From Candidatus Hydrogenedentota bacterium (GTDB lineage Bacteria > Hydrogenedentota > Hydrogenedentia > Hydrogenedentales > JAGMZX01): a stretch of 64,000 nt of DNA. This document shows positions 32,616 through 39,951 of the stretch, in pieces (position 1 is the first letter of the stretch; every line of letters begins with the position of its first letter). Location of the stretch: positions 1 to 64,000 of the forward strand of contig JAKQEQ010000159.1 of assembly GCA_029556545.1 (NCBI GenBank), in the 5' to 3' direction. Position numbers and translations under genes: made by a program. The notes under the pieces were generated by a model. It saw only the letters and a list, made by a program, of their open reading frames with translations. It ran no database searches and was not told the DNA's origin.

Positions 32616-33836
32616 TCACCAGCGCACGAAGTAGCGCTGCCCCGCGCCGATAATCTCGATGGCGATGCCACTGTTCGCAACGCCGATTAGACGCGCGTTC
32701 GTGCCCGGAATCCGCTCGCCCACGAACACCTTGTGCAGGTTGATAATGGCGACCCCGTGGGGGCGATTCGCGTCCGCCTCGCGAATCACGTTGATCCGCA
32801 TGTTTTCGAGCCCCAAGCGTACCCGATCCGATCCTCTCAATTCCGGAAGGGTTTTCGGGTCCACCGGCTGAACCGGCGGCATCGCCGGAGGCGCCTGATC
32901 CACGTAATCCACCTCCCGGGGCGCCGGCGCGACGGGCGGCACGGGCATCTTGCCGGTGTTCTCAGGCGTCGACGCCGTAACGGACGGTACAGGCGCTTGC
33001 GCCACCTGAAGCGGCGGCGGTTCCGGCGTCGGCGCGGTCACGGGTATCGCCAGAGGGGGCGCTTGGGGCTCAGGCGACCGTGCAACCACCGGCGGCGCGG
33101 CTGGCGCAGGTGGCTCCGGCGCGGGCGCTTGCACAACCGCAGGCGGCGCGGCTGGCGCGGGGGACTCCGGCGCGGGCGCTTGCGCAACCGCAGGCGGCGC
33201 GGCGGGCGCAGGTGGCTCCGGCGCGGGCGCTTGCACAACCACAGGCGGCGCGGCTGGCGCGGGGGACTCCGGCACGGGCTGTTGCGCGACCACAGGCGGC
33301 GCGGCTGGCGCGGGCGCGGGCTGTTGCGCAACCACGGGCGGCGCGACTGGCACGGGGGACTCCGGCGCGGGCTGTTGCGCGACCACAGGCGGCGCGGCTG
33401 GCGCGGGCGCGGGCTCTTGGACGATCGCAGGCGGCGCGGCAGGCCCCGGTGGCGCTGGCGTGGGTTGCGCCAGGACCGTCGCGTTCCTCTTGTCCATGCC
33501 GTCCATATCGTCCATATCGTCCATCGCATCCGTCGCGCCTGCCGCAGCCTCGCGCGCCACGTGGCGCGCCTGCGCGCCCGGGACTTCCGGCGTGCTCGCC
33601 CGATTCAACACCACGAACACGATGACGGGCACAACCACCAGACACGCGGCCAAGGCCGCGCCCGCGGCGATCAGCCGCCCGCGCGTGACCTGAATGACGG
33701 CTTCCCCTGGCGTGGACGATTGGCCGAGCAGTTCCGCCTCGGCCTCTTCGGCCTCAAACGCGTCCTCTGCGGGCGCCTGGGCCGTTTGCATGCGTTCGGC
33801 TTCCACTTTCCGAAGCGCATCCAGTATCGAACTCAT
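32616..33836 (-). CDS. gspB: GspB-like type II secretion accessory protein with repeat linker
   Basis: 406 residues. The N-terminus MSSILDALRKVEAERMQ is the GspB signature, with a single membrane helix near 53-75 (GRLIAAGAALAACLVVVPVI). A Pro/Ala-rich periplasmic linker follows, made of 17- or 14-residue repeats. The T2SSB-type C-terminal domain (about 335-406) contains VAIINLHKVFVGERIPGTNA and ends GAGQRYFVRW. The linker also carries one 9-mer array (MDDMDDMDGMD) and one palindromic element (NTGKMPVPP). It is probably the partner of GspA, encoded just upstream. The start ATG at 33836 fits the family. Confidence 0.85.
   Translation of the reverse strand: MSSILDALRKVEAERMQTAQAPAEDAFEAEEAEAELLGQSSTPGEAVIQVTRGRLIAAGAALAACLVVVPVIVFVVLNRASTPEVPGAQARHVAREAAAGATDAMDDMDDMDGMDKRNATVLAQPTPAPPGPAAPPAIVQEPAPAPAAPPVVAQQPAPESPVPVAPPVVAQQPAPAPAAPPVVAQQPVPESPAPAAPPVVVQAPAPEPPAPAAPPAVAQAPAPESPAPAAPPAVVQAPAPEPPAPAAPPVVARSPEPQAPPLAIPVTAPTPEPPPLQVAQAPVPSVTASTPENTGKMPVPPVAPAPREVDYVDQAPPAMPPVQPVDPKTLPELRGSDRVRLGLENMRINVIREADANRPHGVAIINLHKVFVGERIPGTNARLIGVANSGIAIEIIGAGQRYFVRW
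32940..32958. repeat. Palindromic element copy inside gspB
   Basis: cacgggc-atctt-gccggtg: seven-base arms with one mismatch, in frame within gspB and read as TGKMPVP. It has the same arms-plus-spacer design as the intergenic copy at 53701-53719. Confidence 0.6.
33085..33430. repeat. 51/42-base tandem repeats in gspB
   Basis: About seven units of 51 bases (17 residues, e.g. APAPESPAPAAPPAVAQ) or 42 bases (14 residues, with the ESP/EPP part deleted). All units are multiples of three, so copy number can vary without a frameshift. Confidence 0.85.
33492..33527. repeat. 9-mer tandem array inside gspB
   Basis: gtccatgcc, gtccatatc, gtccatatc, gtccatcgc. Read on the minus strand as part of gspB it encodes an Asp-Asp-Met run. 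Same class as the arrays at 31568, 48562, 54218 and 56645. Confidence 0.85.
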
Positions 33837-33935
33837 TCGCCGCTCTCCGTTTCCGCGCACGCCGGCCAACAGCGACCAGCGCGCCACGCTATTCAAACAT
33901 GCCGCCGCCCCGCCGTCAAGACGGCCGGGACCCGC

Positions 33936-35957
33936 CTATTCCGCCGCCCCTTCATGGGGCGTCAAAGGCGCATTCGCCGGTACCGGCTGCGTCGCCGGCT
34001 TTTCGATGTCCTCCAACGGAAGCGTCGGCGGTTCGGCGGGCTCCGACAAAACCTCCATCACAACCGCGGGCGGGCCTTCTTGCGTGGGCGCGTGCGCCCC
34101 GGGCAACTCTGACTGATCCGACTGATCCGACCGATCCGACAAGTCCGGTGTCTCGGCGCTCGGCGCGGGGTCTGCCGTCGCGGCATCCTCGGCCGGTGTC
34201 GGCGGTGTCTCGGGCTGCCGCACGTTCGGTTCCGGCGCGGGCACATCGAGCGCGCGCAAGGCGGGCGTGGGGGTTTCGGGGAGCCAACTCGTGAGCGCCA
34301 TCCGCACCTGCTTGCCCGCGAGCCCGTCAATCAACAGACCGCTTTCTGCCTGGAGTCGGCTGACCGCCATGGCCGTCTCCGCGTCATACACATTGGACAT
34401 GTTCTCCGCGCGCAGGCGGCCGGTCCGCCGCAATGCCTCTTTCAACCGCGCGACGGTCTCGCCCGAACTATTGGGAAGCAGGACGCGCGCGCCGGGGGTC
34501 GGGTCCCGCCACAACACGACCGCCTCGCCCGCATAATACGCCTGGAACTCCTCCCGCGTGGCCGTGACCGTTTCCTCGCCTGCGGCGGTCAACCGCAAAC
34601 GATCCTCTTCGACACCGGTCAGCGCCAGCCAGCAATCCTTCGTTCCCATGCGCATCTTCACGAATGTCGGCAGATTCACAACCAGTAACTGATCCAGCGC
34701 GGGCCGAAGCACCTCGAACGCCAGGCCGTTGCGAACGGCGAAAGCCGCGAAGGCCGGTATGGTGTCATCTTCCGGCCGCGCCGCAACCGGCTCGACATTC
34801 CATGCATCGAGCAGCGCCGCCGATGCCGCCTCGATCGCCGGTCCCGGCTCGATCGCGAGAAGCGCCGTGATAAAGTCGCTCCGCTCGGGCTCGGGCAGCT
34901 TGGATGCCGCGGGGTTCGGCTCGGAAACCGTGGCGGCATCCGCCGGATCGAGGGCGATCGGACGCGGAACCGGCGACGCCGCGGGAACGGGGCGTGCGCT
35001 CTGTGTCGCCATTTCCTCGAGCAGGTTCTCGAGGGGCCGCACCAGGCCGTAGAACGCCAGCAGCACGATGACGCACGCGGTGACAAGCAACGCCGGGCTG
35101 GGCAGGAGCCGCCCGATCGCCTGCCGGAAGGGAGTACGCCGTGCCCGCACGCGCTCCCCCCGGATTTCCCGCGCCGCCAGGCGCACAATCGGGGCCGTGA
35201 TCGTGCGGACCTCCTTGGTGTAGCCCACCAGCAGCGCGCGATCGCACACCGCGTTAATCACACGAGGCACCCCACCCGAAAAACGGTAGATCGCCCGCAC
35301 CGCCTTGCGATCGAATTGCACCTTGCGCCGCCCCCCCGCCACGTGCAGCCGGTACGCGATGTATTGCAGCGTCTCCGTCTCCGTGAGCGGCTTCAGATGA
35401 TACCGCGCCGTGATCCGCTGGTTGAGCTGCCGCAGTTCCCTCAGCGCGAGCACTTCGGCCAGTTCCGGCTGCCCGATGAGAATGATCTGGAGCAACTTGT
35501 CCTTCTCTGTCTCGAGATTCGACAGCAGGCGAATCTGTTCGAGCACCGGCGGGGCAAGGTTCTGCGCCTCATCGATGACCAGCACGCAATTACGGCCCCG
35601 CGCCGCCGCATCGAGCAGGTACTTGTTCAGGGAATCCACCAGTTCGAGGGCGTTCTCCGGGCACGCATCAATGCCGAATTCCTCGTTGATCTTTTTCAGC
35701 AGCTCGATGCTGCTCAACGCCGGATTGAAAATAAACGCGACATCCGTCTCCGGGTCAAGCTGGTTCAACAGATTCCGGCAAATCGTCGTCTTCCCCGTCC
35801 CGATTTCGCCCGTCAGCATCACGAACCCGCTGTGGTTCTTGATCCCGTACAGGAGGTGCGCGAACGCTTCCTTATGCTTGTCGCTCAGGTAAAGGAACTT
35901 CGGGTCCGGCGTCAGATTGAACGGCTTTTCTCGAAGGCCATAGAACACTTCGTACAT
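33936..35957 (-). CDS. gspA: GspA/ExeA-like AAA+ ATPase with peptidoglycan-binding-like domain
   Basis: ATPase thought to help place the type II secretin through the cell wall, 673 residues. The start at 35957 gives MYEVFYGLREKPFNLTPDPK, the ExeA signature. Walker A GEIGTGKTT lies near 49 and Walker B CVLVIDEAQN near 127; a single membrane helix lies near 290-310 (ALLVTACVIVLLAFYGLV). A periplasmic peptidoglycan-binding-like domain lies near 500-556 (VYDAETAMAVSRLQAESGLL). The C-terminal tail is Pro/Ala-rich and includes a 9-mer array read as DLSDRSDQSDQSE. gspB follows 99 bases downstream. The rest of the secretion machine is not in the window. Confidence 0.9.
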   Translation of the reverse strand: MYEVFYGLREKPFNLTPDPKFLYLSDKHKEAFAHLLYGIKNHSGFVMLTGEIGTGKTTICRNLLNQLDPETDVAFIFNPALSSIELLKKINEEFGIDACPENALELVDSLNKYLLDAAARGRNCVLVIDEAQNLAPPVLEQIRLLSNLETEKDKLLQIILIGQPELAEVLALRELRQLNQRITARYHLKPLTETETLQYIAYRLHVAGGRRKVQFDRKAVRAIYRFSGGVPRVINAVCDRALLVGYTKEVRTITAPIVRLAAREIRGERVRARRTPFRQAIGRLLPSPALLVTACVIVLLAFYGLVRPLENLLEEMATQSARPVPAASPVPRPIALDPADAATVSEPNPAASKLPEPERSDFITALLAIEPGPAIEAASAALLDAWNVEPVAARPEDDTIPAFAAFAVRNGLAFEVLRPALDQLLVVNLPTFVKMRMGTKDCWLALTGVEEDRLRLTAAGEETVTATREEFQAYYAGEAVVLWRDPTPGARVLLPNSSGETVARLKEALRRTGRLRAENMSNVYDAETAMAVSRLQAESGLLIDGLAGKQVRMALTSWLPETPTPALRALDVPAPEPNVRQPETPPTPAEDAATADPAPSAETPDLSDRSDQSDQSELPGAHAPTQEGPPAVVMEVLSEPAEPPTLPLEDIEKPATQPVPANAPLTPHEGAAE
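34111..34146. repeat. 9-mer tandem array inside gspA
   Basis: gactgatcc, gactgatcc, gaccgatcc, gacaagtcc. In frame in gspA, giving a Ser-Asp-rich run. Related to the array at 14991-15035. Confidence 0.85.
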
Positions 35958-36398
35958 GGAAAACCTCGCGACCTTCTCGCTCGCGGAGAGAACCGCCACC
36001 CTGGAAAAATCGGCTTAACGGGACCCATCCGAGACTGTCTTCGAATGCTCCCGTTTCCGTTTTCCCCAGGAACCGTGGCGCTGTGTAACCGCCTTTCCGC
36101 TACGCCGACGTAGCCTAACACGGAAAGACCGTGGAATCAATGACTTCCTTCAACGCGTTTTCCAAGACAATCGGGGAATTGACAGAATTCGGATTTTGAG
36201 GTACGCTATAGTCAGACGTGAACGCGGGGGAAGGTGGAGAGGCATAACGCCTTTTCACTTTGGGGTACGCAGAAGCGGCTGTTGCCGTCGCTTCTTCTCG
36301 CGACGTGCTCATATACGCGAGTTCGGGTGTGTAACGAAGGCAGAAAGATGACCGTGACGGGGGCGATCCACTCGGGGGACCGCTCAGGAGGTAGAACT
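35958..36398. other. Divergent intergenic region between gspA and a Gly-Glu repeat protein
   Basis: 441 bases with no supported gene. A candidate promoter for the plus-strand gene starts at 36179. A plus-strand frame upstream of the chosen ATG (from 36234) lacks codon bias and a signal peptide, so I treat it as leader. Confidence 0.5.
36179..36207 (+). promoter_or_regulatory. Weak candidate promoter of the first Gly-Glu protein
   Basis: Perfect TTGACA (36179-36184), a 17-base spacer, then TACGCT (36202-36207). A better hexamer, TATAGT, begins at 36207 but would need a 22-base spacer. So the -35 is convincing and the -10 is not. Confidence 0.3.
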
Positions 36399-39300
36399 AT
36401 GTCTTATCACAAAGTATTTCAGGCGTACTGTGTCTTCTGGACCGTTTGCTGCGCGGCATTCGTGCTTGCCGGCACGCCGACGTTCGCCAACGGCGTGTCG
36501 CACGGAGTAAACATTACGGTAAAATCTGGTGCCGTAGGACTCCCCGCCCCGCCGGTCCCGCGCGACGTCAACGCGAACGCAGACCCCTGGAACGATATTT
36601 ACAAGGCCGGCGGCACGGCCCCGGCGCCAGGTTCGACCAGCCTGCTGCGGCTGGACAAGGCGCTCCTCGGCCTGCTCCCCCACGACGACATCGACGCCAT
36701 TTCCTACGCCGACGCCAATGTGGCGCTGCCGCCGCCAGTGCTAATTGCCGACGGGCCCGCCTGGGTTGAGGGAATTCCCGGCGGCGGCTGGGAAGACTGG
36801 CAAGGCAACCTCATCTTCTGGCACTTCTCGGTGGATGAGTTTGCGCTCGGCGTGTTCAACCCCTTTACCATTCCTCCCAAGTCCGCGGTGCGCAACGAAG
36901 TCATGGCGGGCACCTCGTGGAACCTGCTGCCCGCGAATCCGAATGAGGCGCACGGCGACTACTTCATCGCCAGCACCGCCTTCCCCGGCGGCAAAGGCAA
37001 CAATTTCCTGGGCGCGGATGAAGAACAGTTGACGCTTGATATCTCGCCGCTCGCCGCGCCCCACGCGCAGGACGACCTGAACGGTCTGGACCTGGAGGCG
37101 GACCTGATCCTGCATCCAGACATCCCGCTACAGCCGGGAGAGTTGTTCTTCTCTCTCGCGCCGGGCTCGCCGTCCCTCGCGGGCATCGACCCCTTCTTCC
37201 TGCGGCCCTTCTCCGAGGCGGACATTCTCACCCCGAACGGCGGGGGGGGATTTCGCATCGCGCAGGTGGTGGACGGCCTGATCGTGAACGGCAACGCGGA
37301 ACGGCTCGGCATCCCCTTGGGCAACAACCTGGACGCCCTCTTCGTGGACGGCAACGGCATTCCCTGCTTCTCCGTGCAAATGCTGATCCCCAGCATGATG
37401 CCGGGTACTCCGAATGCGAATCCCGGCGACATCCTGGTGCCGGACGGCATGTTGTACCCACTCGGCATGCCGGTTCCGGACGGGGTAGCCGACGAGTTGA
37501 TTCCCGCGCGCGACCTCGGCCTGCTCGACCTCGAGAAAATTGGAACGCCGGAAGACCCACCCGACCCGCAAGACGACAACCTGAACGCCCTCGACGCCGA
37601 ATTGGAGCCGTACACGTCGCCTCCTCCTCCCGTGGAAGGCAAGGACGATGCTCTTGTGCCTGGTGGCGAAGGCGAAGGTGAAGGTGAAGGTGAGGGCGAG
37701 GGCGAAGGCGAAGGTGAGGGCGAGGGCGAGGGTGAGGGTGAAGGTGAAGGCGAAGGTGAAGGCGAGGGTGAGGAACCGAATCCCTTCGGCATCAATATCT
37801 CCGTGCGCGTGAACAGCGCCGGATTGCCGCCGCCGCCGTGGCCCCGGGACGTCGCGCTCAATCCGGATCCTTGGAACGACGTCTATAAGGCCGGCGCAGG
37901 CCGCAACCTCCTGCGGCTACCGCAGCATCTGTTAGGACTCCTCCCCGGCGACGATATCAATGCCATCTCCTATCGCGATACCGTCGTGTTTCTGCCGCCG
38001 CCCGCGCCCGCGGACCCGCCTTTCTGGGCGGACTTGCCGGGCCATGGGTGGTGGGACGCCGCGGGATTGCCTATATACTGGCATTTCTCCGTGGACGCGT
38101 GGGCGATTGGCGTCGGATTCAAACCGCTCGCGATGCCGCCGCGCCCGCCGTCTGATGTCAATAACGAAGTCCTGCTTGGCAGACAATGGAATGTGGTGCT
38201 CGCGAATCCTAACGAGGCGCATGGGGACTACTTCCTCACCAGCATTGTGTTTCCTGTTGGAATGCCAGGGGGCATTGGGTCAAACCTCCTCGTCGGCGAC
38301 GAAGAAGCGCTCGGACTCGCCATTCAGAACAACGTCGCGCCCCCGCCAGCCCACGACAACGACGACCTGAATGCACTCGACTTGCACGCGCCGTTGATCG
38401 ATAGCCGACCCCATCCGCTGCCGCCCGGCTGCCTTTACTTCTCATTGGCTAAGGGATCCCCTTCGCTCGGCGGATTCGACCCCACTTTCGGGCGGCCTGT
38501 CACCGCCGCGGACATTTTTACGCCTGACGGCGCGGGCGGATTCCGTATCGCGCTGATGGCCGATGGACTGCTTGTAAACGGAAACGCTGAAACGTTGGGG
38601 GTTCCCCTCGATAATGATCTCGATGCGCTGTTTGTCGACGGACAAGGCATCCCCTGCTTTTCGGTATTAAGCCCCATTGTGAGCGCCCTGCATCAAGCCG
38701 CGAATCCCGGCGATATCCTCGTTCCCGACGGCATGCTCCTGCCGGCGGGAGGACCCGTACCAGACGGTGTCGCCGACGAAATGATCCCCGCTCGAGACCT
38801 CGGGCTCCTCGACCTCGAGAAGCTTCCTAATCCCGAGGACCCCGACCCCGACCCGCAAGACGACAATCTGAACGCCCTGGATGCGGAACTGGCCAGTGTA
38901 CCGCCGGATAACCCTCCGGGTGAGGGCCAGGACCAGGCCGGTAGCGAAGGAGAAGGAGAGGGCGAAGGAGAAGGTGAAGGTGAGGGTGAAGGCGAGGGAG
39001 AGGGCGAAGGTGAAGGAGAAGGGGAGGGAGAGGGCGAAGGAGAAGGTGAAGGGGAGGGTGAAGGCGAAGGAGAAGGTGAAGGCGAAGGGGAGGGAGAGGG
39101 CGAAGGCGAAGGAGAAGGAGAAGGCGAAGGTGAAGGGGAAGGGGAAGGAGAAGGCGAGGGCGAAGGCGAAGGGGAAGGTGAAGGGGAGGGAGAGGGCGAA
39201 GGGGAAGGAGAAGGAGAAGGCGAAGGTGAAGGTGAAGGGGAAGGGGAAGGCGAAGGCGAAGGAGAAGGCGAAGGTGAAGGGGAAGGTGAAGGCGAGGGAG

Positions 39301-39668
39301 AGGGCGAAGGTGAGGGCGAAGGCGAAGGGGAGGGCGAGGGGGACCCTTGCTTCAGCGAATACCACACGGCGGACCAGTCGCAGAATAATCTCATCGAGTT
39401 GACCGAGTTGTTGCGGGTCATTCAGTTCTATAACAGTGGCGGATTCCACTGCGCCGATGACCCCTCGAGCACGGAAGACGGCTACGTCCCCGGGCCGGGT
39501 GCGAACCACGCTTGTTGCCCCCACGACAGCGACTACGTGCCCTCCGGCCCCGATTGGGAGGTCAAACTGACGGAGTTGTTGCGCGTAATCCAGTTCTACA
39601 ACTCGGGCGGCTACTACTACTGCCCGGACGAAGCGACGGAGGACGGTTTTTGCCCAGGGCAGCCTTGA
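36399..39668 (+). CDS. Exported duplicated-domain protein with Gly-Glu arrays and dockerin-like C-terminus
   Basis: 1089 residues; I do not recognise the main domain. The ATG at 36399 follows an ideal AGGAGGT site and gives a signal peptide (MSYHKVFQAYCVFWTVCCAA ... TFA). Two homologous units follow: unit A (about 33-420) and unit B (about 460-845). They share NADPWNDIYKAGG/NPDPWNDVYKAGA, LLGLLPxDDIxAISY, an xFWHFSVD-type stretch, NPNEAHGDYF and VPDGVADExIPARDLGLLDL. Unit A is joined to unit B by 18 Gly-Glu dipeptides. A second array of 66 dipeptides (about 850-981) leads to the C-terminal domain: four or more Cys and two copies of LTELLRVIQFYNSGG. The end behaves like a degenerate dockerin (inference). 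Confidence 0.8.
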   Translation: MSYHKVFQAYCVFWTVCCAAFVLAGTPTFANGVSHGVNITVKSGAVGLPAPPVPRDVNANADPWNDIYKAGGTAPAPGSTSLLRLDKALLGLLPHDDIDAISYADANVALPPPVLIADGPAWVEGIPGGGWEDWQGNLIFWHFSVDEFALGVFNPFTIPPKSAVRNEVMAGTSWNLLPANPNEAHGDYFIASTAFPGGKGNNFLGADEEQLTLDISPLAAPHAQDDLNGLDLEADLILHPDIPLQPGELFFSLAPGSPSLAGIDPFFLRPFSEADILTPNGGGGFRIAQVVDGLIVNGNAERLGIPLGNNLDALFVDGNGIPCFSVQMLIPSMMPGTPNANPGDILVPDGMLYPLGMPVPDGVADELIPARDLGLLDLEKIGTPEDPPDPQDDNLNALDAELEPYTSPPPPVEGKDDALVPGGEGEGEGEGEGEGEGEGEGEGEGEGEGEGEGEGEGEEPNPFGINISVRVNSAGLPPPPWPRDVALNPDPWNDVYKAGAGRNLLRLPQHLLGLLPGDDINAISYRDTVVFLPPPAPADPPFWADLPGHGWWDAAGLPIYWHFSVDAWAIGVGFKPLAMPPRPPSDVNNEVLLGRQWNVVLANPNEAHGDYFLTSIVFPVGMPGGIGSNLLVGDEEALGLAIQNNVAPPPAHDNDDLNALDLHAPLIDSRPHPLPPGCLYFSLAKGSPSLGGFDPTFGRPVTAADIFTPDGAGGFRIALMADGLLVNGNAETLGVPLDNDLDALFVDGQGIPCFSVLSPIVSALHQAANPGDILVPDGMLLPAGGPVPDGVADEMIPARDLGLLDLEKLPNPEDPDPDPQDDNLNALDAELASVPPDNPPGEGQDQAGSEGEGEGEGEGEGEGEGEGEGEGEGEGEGEGEGEGEGEGEGEGEGEGEGEGEGEGEGEGEGEGEGEGEGEGEGEGEGEGEGEGEGEGEGEGEGEGEGEGEGEGEGEGEGEGEGEGEGEGEGEGEGEGEGEGEGDPCFSEYHTADQSQNNLIELTELLRVIQFYNSGGFHCADDPSSTEDGYVPGPGANHACCPHDSDYVPSGPDWEVKLTELLRVIQFYNSGGYYYCPDEATEDGFCPGQP
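37665..37772 (+). repeat. Gly-Glu coding hexamer array, 18 copies
   Basis: GGN-GAR hexamers encoding Gly-Glu, linking the two homologous units of the 36399-39668 protein. Synonymous codons vary from copy to copy. Confidence 0.95.
38946..39341 (+). repeat. Gly-Glu coding hexamer array, about 66 copies
   Basis: 396 bases of GGN-GAR hexamers directly before the dockerin-like C-terminus. All four Gly codons and both Glu codons are used. Higher-order repeats of mixed length are visible, so part of the array has probably expanded in blocks. Confidence 0.95.
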
Positions 39669-39765
39669 ACGCCGTGCGCGGAAATGCCGAACGCATTCGA
39701 GACGTGGAATAGGAGAGTGAGTCCATTTCGCGGCTCATTGATATGGGACTAAACGCCGAAAAAGG

Positions 39766-39785
39766 AGATAAAACCGATTTTATCT
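39766..39785. promoter_or_regulatory. AT-rich perfect palindrome, possible operator or hairpin
   Basis: agataaaa-ccga-ttttatct: a perfect 8-bp inverted repeat of low GC in a GC-rich background, about 100 bases after the first Gly-Glu gene and about 100 bases before the promoter candidate of the second. Its role could be operator or mRNA end; it lacks a T-tract. Confidence 0.35.
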
Positions 39786-39861
39786 TATGGATTTGCGGGA
39801 AGATCGGCAAGTGGAGTGTTTTCGTAAGTCGTTGCGCCGCAAGGATCTTTGCAAGAAAGGG

Positions 39862-39891
39862 CTTGTGTGTTCCGCCTAGACGGTGCTATAA
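39862..39891 (+). promoter_or_regulatory. Candidate promoter of the second Gly-Glu protein
   Basis: Perfect -10 TATAAT (39886-39891) with the extended TGC in front, an 18-base spacer and a poor -35 TTGTGT (39862-39867). It starts about 60 bases before the ATG. Confidence 0.5.
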
Positions 39892-39951
39892 TGGGTTCGG
39901 GTTGGAGTTGAGGTACGAAACCGAAGCGAAAGGAATGAGGGGTTCTTTGTC

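Noticed and set aside
33085-33430. CRISPR-like look of regular repeats in gspB
   Set aside because: Units are 51 or 42 bases with no unique spacers; they encode a protein repeat in frame.
32733-34112. 459-codon Arg-rich plus-strand frame over gspB
   Set aside because: Shadow of the Pro/Ala repeat; opposite strand encodes GspB with clear N- and C-terminal domains.
36207-36212. TATAGT as -10 box for the first Gly-Glu gene paired with TTGACA at 36179
   Set aside because: The spacer would be 22 bases, too long for a standard promoter; listed only the weaker 17-base alternative.
38693-39524. Long minus-strand frames over the Gly-Glu arrays (Ser-Pro repeats and Phe-Ala-Leu-rich frames)
   Set aside because: They are reading-frame shadows of the hexamer repeat; no ribosome site, no codon bias outside the repeat, and the plus-strand gene has signal peptide and domains.
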